From the NCBI RefSeq assembly GCF_000719975.1, contig NZ_JOIJ01000022.1, forward strand, positions 1 through 53,292: 53,292 nt of DNA, in the 5' to 3' direction. The notes under the pieces were generated by a model. The model did no database searches. It was not told the origin of the DNA and saw only the letters and a list, made by a program, of their open reading frames with translations. How positions within the stretch are numbered: the stretch's first letter is position 1; each line of letters begins with the position of its first letter. This document shows, piece after piece, positions 7,826 to 17,721 of the stretch. The stretch is from Prauserella rugosa. GTDB lineage: Bacteria; Actinomycetota; Actinomycetes; Mycobacteriales; Pseudonocardiaceae. The position numbers and the translations under genes were made by a program.

Positions 7826-9069
7826 CTAAACATTCCATGTTTGCGGGCCGTGAAACCACTCCACGGGGCCCCCTGGCGGGGGTGGTTGTCCTCGACATCA
7901 CCCGCGTGGTGGCCGGACCGTTCTGTTCGATGATCCTGGCCGATCTCGGCGCGACGGTAATCAAGATCGAACGCCCCAGCGATCCGGACTACGCCCGGGA
8001 CTTCCCGCCCTTCCTCGAATCCGCCGACGGCGATCGGTTCAGCGCGTTCTTCGGCCAGTACAACCGCAACAAGCTCGGCCTTACACTCGATCTCGCCGCC
8101 GAGGACGGCAAGGAGGTGCTAAAGACGCTCGTCGAACGTGCTGATGTGCTCGTCGAGAACTTCCGTCCGGGCACGATGGACAAGCTCGGCCTTGGCTACG
8201 AGGAGCTACGACAGGTCAACCCGAGACTCGTTTACACCGCCATCTCTGGATTCGGACAGACAGGACCGAACCGACGGCGCCCGGCGTTCGACAACAGCGC
8301 ACAAGCTGCCGGCGGTCTGTGGTCGATGAACGGGAGTCCGGATCAGCCTCCGATGCGAGTCGGGACGATCATCGGAGATCTCGCGGCCACGATGTACGGC
8401 GTCATCGGAACACAGGCGGCGTTGAGGCATGCTGAACGAAGCGGTGAGGGTCAGCTCGTTGACGTGGCGCAGCAGGACTCGGTTCTCTCGCTGACCGAGA
8501 ACGCCGTCGTCTCCTACACCGTCGACGGCACTGTTGCCAAACCCTTGGGCAACGCCCACCCGTTCGTCCGGCCGTACGAGCTGTACCCGTGCAAAGACGG
8601 GTACGTGTTCTTCGGTGGCTACACGGACAAGTTCTGGAGACTTACCTGCGCTATGTTCGGCGAACCAGACACGGCCGATGACCCCGAGATCGACACGATG
8701 GCCAAGCGCTTCGACTCAGAGGTCTACGAGCGACGTGTCCGACCGTTGCTGCACCGGTGGATGGCGCAGCGGACACGCGCCGAGCTCGAGGAATTGGCTG
8801 GTGACGAAGTTCCCCTGACCGCGATCAAGGACATCGGGGATGTCGTCAATGACCCGCACATCGACGCTCGCGACATGATCGTCGACGTCGAGTATCCAGA
8901 CTTCGGTGCGCTGGAGATGTTCGGCCAGCCCGTCCATCTCAGCGCCACACCGGCAGACCCTCGCGGTCTTGCGCCCAAACTTGGTGAGCACACCGACACG
9001 ATCCTGCGCAGCATGGCGGACAAGTCCGACGACGAGATCGCGGCGCTGCGCGAATCCGGAGTGGTGTAA
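7822..9069 (+). CDS. Class III (CaiB/BaiF-type) acyl-CoA transferase
   Basis: 415 residues. Moves CoA from a donor acyl-CoA to a free acid through an enzyme-aspartyl anhydride. Visible are the N-terminal GVVVLDITRVVAGPFCSMILADLGATVIKIE, the block VLVENFRPGTMDKLGLGY, and IIGDLAATMYG, whose Asp186 aligns with the catalytic Asp169 of formyl-CoA transferase. The ATG at 7822 overlaps the hyuB stop (ATGA), so translation is coupled. A human family member (SUGCT) activates HMG and glutarate, so activation of free HMG or 3-methylglutaconate is a plausible role here; this is inference from context. Confidence 0.88.
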   Translation: MTKHSMFAGRETTPRGPLAGVVVLDITRVVAGPFCSMILADLGATVIKIERPSDPDYARDFPPFLESADGDRFSAFFGQYNRNKLGLTLDLAAEDGKEVLKTLVERADVLVENFRPGTMDKLGLGYEELRQVNPRLVYTAISGFGQTGPNRRRPAFDNSAQAAGGLWSMNGSPDQPPMRVGTIIGDLAATMYGVIGTQAALRHAERSGEGQLVDVAQQDSVLSLTENAVVSYTVDGTVAKPLGNAHPFVRPYELYPCKDGYVFFGGYTDKFWRLTCAMFGEPDTADDPEIDTMAKRFDSEVYERRVRPLLHRWMAQRTRAELEELAGDEVPLTAIKDIGDVVNDPHIDARDMIVDVEYPDFGALEMFGQPVHLSATPADPRGLAPKLGEHTDTILRSMADKSDDEIAALRESGVV

Positions 9070-9872
9070 TGAGCATCAACCTGGAGCGAGAAGGTTCCGT
9101 GGCGGTCATTCGGATAAACCGCCCGGACAAACTCAACGCCCTGACTCTGGCGATGTACGACGAGCTGGCCGCCGCGTTTGCCGAAGTACGCGACGACCCA
9201 GCCATCGATTCCGCAGTGCTGACCGGCGCCGGCGATCGAGCGTTCTGCGTCGGGGCGGATCTGGGTGAGTCCATCCCGGCTCTGGCCGAGGGGCGGTTCG
9301 ACATCTCCCGATGGGACGGCGCGCACCAGAAGCACACCAACCTGCACAAGCCCGTCATCGGTGCGGTCAACGGTCTTTGCCTAGGTGGTGGATTCGAGAT
9401 CCTGCTGTCGACGGACATGCGGATCGCTTCGGAACACGCCGAGTTCCAGCTTCCCGAACCCCGAGTGGGCGTCGTTCCCGCCGGGGGGACGCTAGTTCGG
9501 CTCACGCGCCAGATCCCGTATGCCTGGGCGATGCGTCTGCTGTTGCTCTCGGAACGCATTGGCGCGCACGACGCGCTTCGTTACGGGTTGCTGAATGCCG
9601 TGACACCAGCCGACGAGGTGCTGCCAACAGCAATGGAGTGGGCGGAACGGCTCTCGACGCTGAGTGGGACTGCTCTGGGCACGATCAAAGAAGCGGTCCT
9701 GCGACTGAGTAATCTGCCTCCTGAGGAGGCCTTTCACAGCGAGGCGCTTTATGGGCAGCGGGCCTTCACCTCGCCGGATGCCGAGGAGGGGCTGGCAGCC
9801 TTCAATCAGGCACGTGACCCGGTGTTCCCGTCTCGCACATCGCGGACGGACACCAGCAACGCCGAGCACTGA
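9069..9872 (+). CDS. Enoyl-CoA hydratase/isomerase (crotonase family)
   Basis: 267 residues with the crotonase core: the oxyanion-hole blocks GDRAFCVGADL and NGLCLGGGFEIL, and both catalytic glutamates of true hydratases, Glu110 (GGGFE) and Glu130 (LPEPRVG), twenty residues apart as in rat crotonase. This supports hydratase rather than isomerase activity. Its ATG overlaps the CoA-transferase stop (TAATG). Next to HMG-CoA lyase, the natural proposal is 3-methylglutaconyl-CoA hydratase, which makes HMG-CoA. Substrate specificity cannot be read from sequence. Confidence 0.88.
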   Translation: MSINLEREGSVAVIRINRPDKLNALTLAMYDELAAAFAEVRDDPAIDSAVLTGAGDRAFCVGADLGESIPALAEGRFDISRWDGAHQKHTNLHKPVIGAVNGLCLGGGFEILLSTDMRIASEHAEFQLPEPRVGVVPAGGTLVRLTRQIPYAWAMRLLLLSERIGAHDALRYGLLNAVTPADEVLPTAMEWAERLSTLSGTALGTIKEAVLRLSNLPPEEAFHSEALYGQRAFTSPDAEEGLAAFNQARDPVFPSRTSRTDTSNAEH

Positions 9873-9947
9873 CGACACTGCGCCGCAGAAGGCCATCGCG
9901 CGATTCGCGCCGTTGGTCGAACGGCCCCTGCGCACGGACAGGAGAAC

Positions 9948-10913
9948 ATGACCCCCTCGCCCAGCGCGTGTCCCGAGGACGGCTTGCCTGCTTCAGTGAC
10001 GGTCTACGAAGTTGGCCCCCGGGATGGCCTCCAAGCTGAACAGCACGTTATCGACACAGCGACCAAAGTCGAACTCATCCGGAAGCTCGCCGCCTCAGGC
10101 CTGGACACGATCGAGGCCACCAGCTTCGTCTCCGCTCGCTGGGTGCCCCAGCTCGGAGACGCTTCCGACGTGCTGGCCGAACTCGATCTCGATGACTCGG
10201 TGCGTTACCCCGTCCTGGTACCCAACGAGCGGGGGATGAGCCGCGCCTTGGAATCCGGGGCCCGAGAGGTCGCTGTGTTCGCAAGCGCAACCGAGAGCTT
10301 CGCCCACAGCAACCTGGGACGAGGCGTGGACGAGGCCCTGGCGGCGTTCGCCCCGGTCGTTGCCGAAGCCCGACGACGCGACATGCCGGTACGCGGTTAC
10401 ATCTCGATGTGCTTTGGTGACCCGTGGGAGGGCCCGGTGTCGTTCGACGCCGTCGTGGCGGTCGCGCGAGAGCTGGTCGAGCAGGGCTGCTCGTGCATCT
10501 CGCTCGGCGACACTATCGGCGTCGCTACTCCCGGACATGTCAAGGCACTGGTCGCGGCTCTCGACGAGGGCGGTGTTCCGCCCGTCATGCTGGCCCTGCA
10601 CTGTCACGATACTTACGGGCAGGCCCTGGCTAACGTGTACGCGGGCCTGCAGGTCGGCATCGGTCAGTTCGACAGCTCCGTGGGCGGTATCGGTGGATGT
10701 CCGTTCGCCAAATCGGCCACCGGGAACCTCGCGACAGAAGACCTGGTGTGGATGTTGCATGGACTTGGATACAACACCGGCATCGATCTGGACGCCCTCG
10801 TGTGCACGAGTTCATGGATGTCCACGATCTTGCAACGCCCCAGTCCCTCTCGTGTTGTCGCAGCGTTGAGCCGACCTGAGGATCAGTCAGCACAGATCGG
10901 GGGTACTCCATGA
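9948..10913 (+). CDS. mvaB: Hydroxymethylglutaryl-CoA lyase
   Basis: Cleaves HMG-CoA to acetyl-CoA and acetoacetate. 321 residues, TIM-barrel HMGL-like family. GPRDGLQ at residues 23-29 carries the conserved Arg and metal-binding Asp; ATSFVSARWVPQLGDA, ALHCHDTYGQALAN (metal-binding His pair) and the catalytic-loop cysteine in GGIGGCPFAKSATGN are all present. The N-terminus has about 15 extra residues compared with short bacterial forms. The preceding 75-bp gap is the longest in the enzyme cluster, and the stop overlaps the next start by four bases. Confidence 0.93.
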   Translation: MTPSPSACPEDGLPASVTVYEVGPRDGLQAEQHVIDTATKVELIRKLAASGLDTIEATSFVSARWVPQLGDASDVLAELDLDDSVRYPVLVPNERGMSRALESGAREVAVFASATESFAHSNLGRGVDEALAAFAPVVAEARRRDMPVRGYISMCFGDPWEGPVSFDAVVAVARELVEQGCSCISLGDTIGVATPGHVKALVAALDEGGVPPVMLALHCHDTYGQALANVYAGLQVGIGQFDSSVGGIGGCPFAKSATGNLATEDLVWMLHGLGYNTGIDLDALVCTSSWMSTILQRPSPSRVVAALSRPEDQSAQIGGTP

Positions 10914-11677
10914 CCCTGTCGAAGGTCGTGCTCACCGCGGCGGAAGCCGTCGCGGACATACCGACGGGCGCGAGCCTGGCCGTAGGTGGATTCGGGTTGT
11001 GCGGCATCCCCGCAGCGCTCATCGACGCCATCGACCAACAAGGCGTCAGCCACTTGGAAGTGGTATCCAACAACTGCGGTACGGATGACGCAGGATTGGG
11101 GATTCTACTTTCGGCCGGCAGACTGGACAGAGTCACAGCATCTTACGTCGGCGAGAACAAGGAGTTCGCACGCCAGTATCTCACCGGGGAGTTGGAAGTC
11201 GAGCTCTGTCCGCAAGGAACGTTGGCTGAACGCCTCCGTGCAGGAGGTATGGGTATACCTGCTTTTTACACCCCTGCTGGCGTGGGCACGCCCATCGCCG
11301 ACGGCGGCATGCCGTGGCGTCACGGTCAGGACGGAAGCATCGCAGTGGCCTCACCCGCCAAGGAAACCCGCGACTTCAACGGCGCCGAGTATGTGCTCGA
11401 AACTGCGATCACCGCGGACTTCGCCCTCGTGCACGCTTCTGTCGGAGATACCCACGGCAACCTCGCCTTTGCCAAGGCGTCAAGCAACTTCAACCCGCTC
11501 TGCGCCATGGCAGGACGCACCACCATCGCTGAGGTCGAAACCCTCGTGGAACCAGGAGAACTCGACCCCGAGGCGGTCGACCTGCCGGGTGTATTCGTTC
11601 AACGCGTCGTTGCTGTCGGCCATACCGGCAAGCACATCGAGAAGCGCACCACCCGCATCGTCGACAAGGACACCTGA
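10910..11677 (+). CDS. scoA: 3-oxoacid CoA-transferase subunit A (SCOT alpha)
   Basis: 255 residues of family I CoA-transferase. The [16 protein letters not shown] motif near residues 25-40 forms the glycine-rich CoA site and is followed by the typical [12 protein letters not shown] and FYTPAGVGT blocks. With the B subunit it transfers CoA from succinyl-CoA to acetoacetate, the product of the HMG-CoA lyase encoded upstream, giving acetoacetyl-CoA for thiolysis. ATG at 10910 overlaps the mvaB stop, and its own stop overlaps the B subunit start. Confidence 0.92.
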   Translation: MTLSKVVLTAAEAVADIPTGASLAVGGFGLCGIPAALIDAIDQQGVSHLEVVSNNCGTDDAGLGILLSAGRLDRVTASYVGENKEFARQYLTGELEVELCPQGTLAERLRAGGMGIPAFYTPAGVGTPIADGGMPWRHGQDGSIAVASPAKETRDFNGAEYVLETAITADFALVHASVGDTHGNLAFAKASSNFNPLCAMAGRTTIAEVETLVEPGELDPEAVDLPGVFVQRVVAVGHTGKHIEKRTTRIVDKDT

Positions 11678-12330
11678 TGGCTCGGACCCGCGAGCAGATG
11701 GCAGCACGCGCCGCCGCTGAGCTGCGCACTGGTCAGTACGTCAACCTCGGGATCGGACTGCCCACGCTCGTACCCAACCACCTCCCGGCTCATGTCGATG
11801 TGGTCTTGCACAGCGAGAACGGGATTCTCGGCACTGGTCCGTATCCCACCGACGACGAGGTCGACCCCGACTTGATCAACGCGGGCAAGGAGACCGTCAC
11901 GGTGTTGCCCGGCGCTTCGTTCTTCGATTCCGCGCTCTCGTTCGGCATGATCCGCGGTCGGCACCTGGACGTGGCGATCCTCGGCGGCATGCAGGTCTCA
12001 GCGACCGGGGACCTTGCCAACTGGATGGTTCCGGGAAAGACCGTCAAAGGCATGGGCGGCGCCATGGACCTCGTCCATGGCGCGCGCACCGTCATCGTGC
12101 TCATGGAGCACTGCACTAAGGATGGGAGTCCCAAGATCATCAAGCAGTGCGATCTGCCACTGACCGGCAGAGCTGTCGTTGACACAGTGATTACTGACCT
12201 GGCGGTGCTGGATATCACGCGCGAAGGCGTAGTGCTCCGCGACCTCGCGCCTGGTGTCAGCGAGACCGAGGTCCGCAACGCAACCGAAGTGGACCTGCTG
12301 CCATCCACCCCTCATCTCGAAAAGCCGTGA
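11677..12330 (+). CDS. scoB: 3-oxoacid CoA-transferase subunit B (SCOT beta)
   Basis: 217 residues, the catalytic half of SCOT. The SENGILG motif contains Glu47, equivalent to the glutamate that forms the CoA thioester. [40 protein letters not shown] and [19 protein letters not shown] are all conserved. It begins on the last base of scoA's stop. It completes the route HMG-CoA to acetoacetate to acetoacetyl-CoA, after which central beta-oxidation can take over. Confidence 0.93.
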   Translation: MARTREQMAARAAAELRTGQYVNLGIGLPTLVPNHLPAHVDVVLHSENGILGTGPYPTDDEVDPDLINAGKETVTVLPGASFFDSALSFGMIRGRHLDVAILGGMQVSATGDLANWMVPGKTVKGMGGAMDLVHGARTVIVLMEHCTKDGSPKIIKQCDLPLTGRAVVDTVITDLAVLDITREGVVLRDLAPGVSETEVRNATEVDLLPSTPHLEKP

Positions 12331-12460
12331 CCCGCCATCGTATTGGTTGGGCAACACGTTCGCCGCCTGACTCCAGCGGACTTTACGGTCGTGTGCTCAC
12401 TGGACCGCTTCGTTGGGGTGGTCTTTACCGGGTGCTTTGCGGAGGAGCATCCTGGCGGGC

Positions 12461-14407
12461 GTGGTGACGAATGCCGACAACCAGGGTGCGAGTCTTGCGG
12501 TGACACAGGTGGTGGAGCTGCTCGACATTGTGGCTGAAGGTTCCGACGATGAAGCTGTTGACGCGTTCGAGAAGCTGACAGCAGAGTTGTCGGGCAGCCA
12601 GTCTGCAGAGCTGGTGAGCAGCCTCCGGAACCTTCGCTCCCTGCTGACGCGCTGGCGTCGTCGTGGACAGGAGCTGTCGGCGCTGTTCTCCAGTGCGCGC
12701 GAACTGGCTGAGCTGCGCGATACGGACGCGTTGCTGCACCGTCTGGTCGAGCGAGCGCACGCCCTGATGGGTACGGACGTCACGTACTTGTCCGAGTTCC
12801 ACGAGGACGCCGACGAACTACGAGTGCGGTCGACATTGGGGACTGTGGCGTCGTCGTTTCGCGACTTGCGCGTACCTCCGGGCATGGGGCTGGCGAGCAA
12901 GGTGGTGCGCACCCGGTGCCCGCAGTGGACACCGGTCTACCAGGCCAACCACTCGATCCCGCACGAACAGGAGATCGACGCGGCTGTGGCTGCAGAAGGC
13001 CTCGTGTCGATGCTAGGTGTTCCACTGGCGGCAGGAGAACGAGTGCTTGGCGTGTTGTTCGCAGCCAACCGCAACAAGCATGAGTTCACACCCGATGAGA
13101 TCGCCCTGTTAAGCGCATTCGCCGACCACGCAGCGGTGGTGCTGCAAACGACAAGGTTGCTGGAGCAAGCGCGTACCGCGGCTCAGCAAACTGAGCAGGC
13201 CAATTCCGTGTTGGCGAGCAACATCACGGCCATGGAACGCGCCAGTGCGGTGCACGAAGATCTCACGACGGTCGTGCTACGGGGAGGCAGTGTGGAGGGC
13301 GTCGCCGAGACGCTGGGAAAAGCGCTGCAACGTCCGGTGGTGATCTTCGACCGGGATCTCGCACCTGTGGCTCACGAGCCAGCCGAGGCCAGCGGGTGCC
13401 ATTCCGCTGCAGACGATGGCCTTGATCCCGCCGTGCGTGAAGCGATCAATGCGAGCCGGCGTTCGGGGCGATGCGTATTCGTTGGCGATGGCCCCCCGCG
13501 TCCGGAGGTTTCTGTTGCCGTTGTGGCCGGAGAGACCTTCCTGGGCGCGGTCGTGGTCGGTTACGGCGAGTTGGAGCTCCGCGAGGTCGAGCAGCGTACT
13601 ATTGAACGCGCCGCACAGATTGCCGCCTTGGTCGCGGTCAAGCAGGAAGCGGTCGCCGCCGTTGAGGATCGGGTCCGAGGGGAGTTGGTGGCCGACGTCC
13701 TGCGCGGTGGGCAGCACCGCTGGGGGGAGCTGCTGCTCCGGGCACGGGCGCGGGACGTGCGGCTGGAAGACTTGCGCTCGGTGATCGTGGTCGGAGTTTC
13801 CGCGGACGCTCGCAAAGGTGCTACCGAAGCGATGCGCAGGTCAGTTCCCGGAGGCCTGGTCGGGGAGCGGGATGGTCTGTTGGTGTTGCTCGCTCCGAGC
13901 GAGGATTCCATGTCGGTCGCTCGGGCAGCCTGGGATGCGATCTGCGCATCCCAGCGAGGTTCGGTACTCGTAGTAGCCGGCCCGCGTGCCGGATCGATGC
14001 AGCAATTGGGACAGTGTTTCGAGTCGGCGCGTCGGTGCGTTGAGGTTGTGCGGAAGCTGAATACCTCGGAAGAGGTCGTCGATTCACGGGCGTATGAGCC
14101 ATACATGGCAATGTTCGGCACCGGTGGCAAGTACCTGCCCGAATTCATCGAATCGACCATCGGCCCGGTGCTGCGGTGGGACAGGGAGCGTCGCACGGAG
14201 CTGTTCCAAACGTTGTGCGCGTTCGTCGACTCTTACGCCAGCCCGAGCCGAACGGCGCGTGCTCTGCGCGTCCATATCAACACCGTCAGTCAGCGGCTCG
14301 AGCGGATTGGTGCGTTGCTCGGCTCGAGCTGGCGCGAGCCGGAATCTCTGTTCCGCATCTCGGTGGCTGTCCGTTTGCACTCCTTGGCTAGAACGTCGGA
14401 GGAGTAA
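12461..14407 (+). CDS. GAF-domain PucR/CdaR-type transcriptional regulator
   Basis: About 648 residues. A GAF sensor domain (about residues 80-240, DTDALLHRLVERAHALMGTDVTYLSEFHEDADELRV to FADHAAVVLQTTRLLEQA) is followed by a coiled coil, a second ligand-binding-like middle part, and a C-terminal PucR helix-turn-helix (RTARALRVHINTVSQRLERIGALLG, about 595-625). Such proteins usually activate a neighbouring catabolic operon on binding a pathway metabolite. It lies 130 bp after scoB in the same direction, so it may regulate the mvaA-scoB operon. GTG 12461 is chosen because GGAGGA lies upstream at 12441, although the spacing is long; a TTG at 12413 is also open. Confidence 0.85.
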   Translation: MVTNADNQGASLAVTQVVELLDIVAEGSDDEAVDAFEKLTAELSGSQSAELVSSLRNLRSLLTRWRRRGQELSALFSSARELAELRDTDALLHRLVERAHALMGTDVTYLSEFHEDADELRVRSTLGTVASSFRDLRVPPGMGLASKVVRTRCPQWTPVYQANHSIPHEQEIDAAVAAEGLVSMLGVPLAAGERVLGVLFAANRNKHEFTPDEIALLSAFADHAAVVLQTTRLLEQARTAAQQTEQANSVLASNITAMERASAVHEDLTTVVLRGGSVEGVAETLGKALQRPVVIFDRDLAPVAHEPAEASGCHSAADDGLDPAVREAINASRRSGRCVFVGDGPPRPEVSVAVVAGETFLGAVVVGYGELELREVEQRTIERAAQIAALVAVKQEAVAAVEDRVRGELVADVLRGGQHRWGELLLRARARDVRLEDLRSVIVVGVSADARKGATEAMRRSVPGGLVGERDGLLVLLAPSEDSMSVARAAWDAICASQRGSVLVVAGPRAGSMQQLGQCFESARRCVEVVRKLNTSEEVVDSRAYEPYMAMFGTGGKYLPEFIESTIGPVLRWDRERRTELFQTLCAFVDSYASPSRTARALRVHINTVSQRLERIGALLGSSWREPESLFRISVAVRLHSLARTSEE

Positions 14408-14800
14408 CTCGGCGCCTACGTGTCGCTCAAGAGATCGGAACGGATCAGCGGCAGCGGGTGACAAGGCCGTACATCGGCTCTTCCTTCGATCTGCGACCGC
14501 GCAGGTTCAGGTCACGAGCGACGGCCGTTGCCGGTCGATGTCGTCGGCCGGGCGCTCACCGAAGCCGGCTGTGAGCTGGGCGACTGACGGCGTTCGGTGA
14601 CCGAAAGAGCGTAGGACAAGCGGTGGGCAACGAAGCCCCGGCACGACGAGGGCTCCGGCACATCGCGACGTTCTGTGGGAACTGCAACTGCGGCTACCCG
14701 GAGGGTGTACGTGGATTCGAACGCGGACGAGGGGTGGAGATAAGTCGGGAGCAGCTCGCCGTGCTCGTGTCCGATGTGAAGTCCGCTGTGGTCGAGCCGG
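14408..14800. other. Intergenic region between pucR-type gene and metE
   Basis: About 390 bp between convergent genes. The short frames here have no protein-like pattern, and I see no gene. The only clear structure is the terminator hairpin at its right end. Confidence 0.5.
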
Positions 14801-14839
14801 CGGTGTGGGGCCGCCGATCGGTTCGGCGGCCCCACACCG
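14801..14839 (-). terminator. Strong hairpin terminator after metE
   Basis: Arms 14801-14816 and 14824-14839 are perfectly complementary over 16 bp with a seven-base loop. The hairpin begins about 22 bases past the metE stop on the minus strand. No long T-tract follows, as is common for actinomycete terminators. It would also stop readthrough from the pucR-type gene on the other strand. Confidence 0.8.
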
Positions 14840-14861
14840 GTGCTCCCGGGTGCTGGAGTGG

Positions 14862-17147
14862 TCAGCTCAGAGTTGCGCGTGCGCGTGTGGTCGCGGCGAG
14901 CATGTTCCGCAGCGCGTGGCCGACCTCGGTGTAACCGCGGGTCTTGAGTCCGCAGTCCGGGTTGACCCACAGCCGTTCGGCGGGCACGGCCTCCAGGGCT
15001 GCCCGCAGCAGTTCGGTGATCTCGGAGGATTCGGGCACTCGCGGGGAGTGGATGTCGTAGACGCCCGGTCCGATGCCCTTGGCGTAGCCGACGTCGCTCA
15101 GGTCGCGGAGGACCTCCATGCGCGAGCGAGCGGCCTCGATGCTCGTCACATCGGCGTCGAGCGCGACGATCGCGTCGATGACGTCGCCGAACTCCGAGTA
15201 GCACAGGTGGGTGTGGATCTGCGTGCCGTCGGTGACGCCGGAGGTGGCGAGCCGGAACGACTCGACTGCCCAGTCCAGGTACTCCTGCTGCCGTGCGGCC
15301 CGCAGCGGCAGGAGTTCCCGCAGGGCCGGCTCGTCGACCTGCACCACCCTGATCCCCGCCGCTTCGAGGTCGCGCACCTCGTCCCGGATCGCCAGCGCGA
15401 CCTGTTGAGCTGTGTCCCCGAGTGGCTGGTCGTCGCGCACGAACGACCACGCCAGGATCGTGACCGGGCCAGTGAGCATGCCCTTCACCGGCTTCGACGT
15501 GAGGCCCTGGGCATAGGTGGTCCAGTCGACCGTCATCGGTTCCGGCCGGGACACGTCGCCGAACAGGATCGGCGGGCGAACACACCGGGATCCGTAGGAC
15601 TGCACCCAGCCGTGGTGCGTGGAGGCGAACCCCTCCAGATACTCGGAGAAGTACTGCACCATGTCGCCTCGCTCGGGCTCGCCGTGCACGAGCACATCCA
15701 GGCCGAGATCCTCCTGTAGGCGGATCACCCGCTCGATCTCCTCGCGCATCCGCCGGCGGTAGGTGGCTTCGTCGATGCTGCCGCGGCGCAGCTGCGCACG
15801 AGCCTTGCGGACGTCTGTGGTTTGCGGGAACGAGCCGATCGTCGTGGTGGGCAGCGGTGGCAGCGCCAGCGCCGCGGCCTGTGCGTCGCGGCGCACCGGA
15901 TATTCGGCGCGCCGGGAATTCTCGGGGCGCAGCGCCGCCACTCGTGATCGCACGTCGGAGTCGCGTACCCGATCCGCGGTGGCGCGGTCGGTGATGGCAG
16001 CGCGGGCGACGGCGAGGTCGGTGGCCACTGCGTCCCGGCCTTCGCGCAAGGCCCTGCCGAGGGTGACCACCTCGCGCACTTTCTGCGTCGCGAACGCCAG
16101 CCAGGATTTGACTTGGGGATCGATGTCCTCGGGCTCGACGTCGTAGGGCACGTGCAGCAGCGAGCACGAGGTGCCGACAGCCAGCTCGCCAGCACTGCCC
16201 AGCAGTTTCGCCGCCGTGGCGAGCGCCTTGTCGAGGTCGGTGCGCCAGATGTTGCGGCCGTCGACCAGTCCTGCGACCAGGGTCTTGTCCAGCAGGCCGG
16301 TCAGTGTCGGCAACGCGCCGACGGTGGCGGGGTCGGTGACGAGGTCGACGGCGACGCCGTCGACGGGGGAGGAGATCAGTATCTTCAGGGCGTCGCCGAG
16401 GTCGCCGAAGTAGCCCGCGACGAGGAGCTTCGGCCGTTCGGACAGGCCACCGAGCTGGCGGTAGGTTTCTCGGAGCGCGTCCAGCTCGGCCTGCGTGCGG
16501 TCGGCCGCGAACGCGGGTTCGTCGAGCTGTACCCACTCCGCCCCGGCACGCCGGAGCTCGGCGAGCAGGGCGGCGTAGACGTCGACGAGATCGTCGATGC
16601 GGTCCAGCGGTCGGAACCCGTCCGGTGCATCGTCGTCCGGTTTGGACAGCAACAGAAACGTGAGCGGGCCCACCAGCACCGGGCGAGTCGTGATGCCGAG
16701 TTCGGCGGACTCGCGGAACTGTTCGACCGCTGTCCGGTCGGAGAGCGAGAACGCAGTGTCGGGTCCGATCTCCGGAACGAGGTAGTGGTAGTTGGTGTCG
16801 AACCACTTCGTCATTTCCAGCGGCGGCGTCGATTCCACGCCGCGTGCCATGGCGAAATAGGTGTCCAGCGGGTTCAGGCCCAGCTCGCGGTAACGGTGCG
16901 GGACGGCGCCGACCGTGACGGCGGTGTCCAGGACCTGGTCGTAGTAGGAGAACGTGTTGCCGGGTACCGAGTCGAGCCCGGCGTTGTGCAGTGCGTGCCA
17001 GGAGTCGACGCGGAGTTTCCGCGCGACGTCACGCAGGTCGGCTTCGTCGGTCTCGGCCGACCAGTACTTCTCCAGGGCGCGTTTGAGTTCCCGGTTGGGT
17101 CCGATACGGGGATATCCCAGGACGGTGGATCCGATGGTGCCGGTCAA
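14862..17147 (-). CDS. metE: Cobalamin-independent methionine synthase (5-methyltetrahydropteroyltriglutamate-homocysteine methyltransferase)
   Basis: 761 residues; transfers a methyl group from 5-methyl-THF polyglutamate to homocysteine without B12. The N-terminal [26 protein letters not shown] and the C-terminal barrel are complete. The zinc ligands are visible: His and Cys in [13 protein letters not shown], Glu in TSIEAARS, and Cys in [11 protein letters not shown]. The start is TTG 17147 because GAGGAGAG precedes it and homology begins right there; the upstream in-frame extension is riboswitch RNA. A cobalamin riboswitch lies 150 bases upstream, so expression should fall when B12 allows the MetH isozyme to work. 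Confidence 0.95.
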   Translation of the reverse strand: MTGTIGSTVLGYPRIGPNRELKRALEKYWSAETDEADLRDVARKLRVDSWHALHNAGLDSVPGNTFSYYDQVLDTAVTVGAVPHRYRELGLNPLDTYFAMARGVESTPPLEMTKWFDTNYHYLVPEIGPDTAFSLSDRTAVEQFRESAELGITTRPVLVGPLTFLLLSKPDDDAPDGFRPLDRIDDLVDVYAALLAELRRAGAEWVQLDEPAFAADRTQAELDALRETYRQLGGLSERPKLLVAGYFGDLGDALKILISSPVDGVAVDLVTDPATVGALPTLTGLLDKTLVAGLVDGRNIWRTDLDKALATAAKLLGSAGELAVGTSCSLLHVPYDVEPEDIDPQVKSWLAFATQKVREVVTLGRALREGRDAVATDLAVARAAITDRATADRVRDSDVRSRVAALRPENSRRAEYPVRRDAQAAALALPPLPTTTIGSFPQTTDVRKARAQLRRGSIDEATYRRRMREEIERVIRLQEDLGLDVLVHGEPERGDMVQYFSEYLEGFASTHHGWVQSYGSRCVRPPILFGDVSRPEPMTVDWTTYAQGLTSKPVKGMLTGPVTILAWSFVRDDQPLGDTAQQVALAIRDEVRDLEAAGIRVVQVDEPALRELLPLRAARQQEYLDWAVESFRLATSGVTDGTQIHTHLCYSEFGDVIDAIVALDADVTSIEAARSRMEVLRDLSDVGYAKGIGPGVYDIHSPRVPESSEITELLRAALEAVPAERLWVNPDCGLKTRGYTEVGHALRNMLAATTRARATLS

Positions 17148-17297
17148 GGCTCTCTCCTCGCGAGCTCGACGATACGGACGCCGAGGTCTTCGAGAGGACA
17201 CGCCGACCGGAGAGCGGCACACTTCGCCGCCAACCGGTCGTCCGTCAGGTCCTCCCGCGAGACCTCGGACCACGCGCGCCACGGCGCACGTACCGGT

Positions 17298-17450
17298 GGC
17301 AGGTCTTCGGACTCGCGGGCGTTGCCGGCGCTGCACGCCGGAATTCCTACCGGCCGTCGCTTCCCGGATCGCATCCAGTGCTTCTGACGGCTGTCGTTCC
17401 CGCTCACCGCTGCGGGGCAGTCCCGGATTCGCACCGGGTTCCCTCTTGCC
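17298..17450 (-). promoter_or_regulatory. Cobalamin riboswitch controlling metE
   Basis: Read on the minus strand this RNA has the conserved aptamer parts in order: GGCAAG and GGGAACCCGGTGCGAATCC (P1/P3 start), GGGACTGCCCCGCAGCGG, GTGAGCGGGAACGACAG, the CGTCAGAAGCACTGG element, GGGAAGCGACGG, and the closing GCGAGTCCGAAGACCTGCC. About 150 bases separate it from the metE TTG. It is near-identical in its core to a second copy before nrdA. Known B12 riboswitches of this type repress B12-independent isozymes. Confidence 0.95.
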
Positions 17451-17721
17451 TCGTCCGAACCCGACGCGACCGGGTCGTGATGGGGCACGGACGAACCACC
17501 AGCACCATCAGGCTAGTCGTGGTCAGCTCCATAACAAGCCCGCACGGCTCATCGGAGGGAACTTGCAAGGGCCTCGCTCGGGTCCGGCACGGCGCACGAC
17601 GTCGGCTTTCCCGACCATCGGGCGGCGCCGGAGATGTCGATCACAACGACCCGTCGGTCCGGCGTGCGCCGAGGGACCCGGACCGGACACCGTGGCGACC
17701 GGCCCGGGTCGCGGGCGGGTG

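Noticed and set aside
14512..16806. A long minus-strand frame overlapping metE in another phase
   Set aside because: It is almost purely Arg/Gly/Pro/Ala rich, the out-of-frame signature of metE codons.
17147..17336. N-terminal extension of metE upstream of TTG 17147
   Set aside because: It is riboswitch leader RNA, without similarity to MetE and with a good ribosome site before the TTG.
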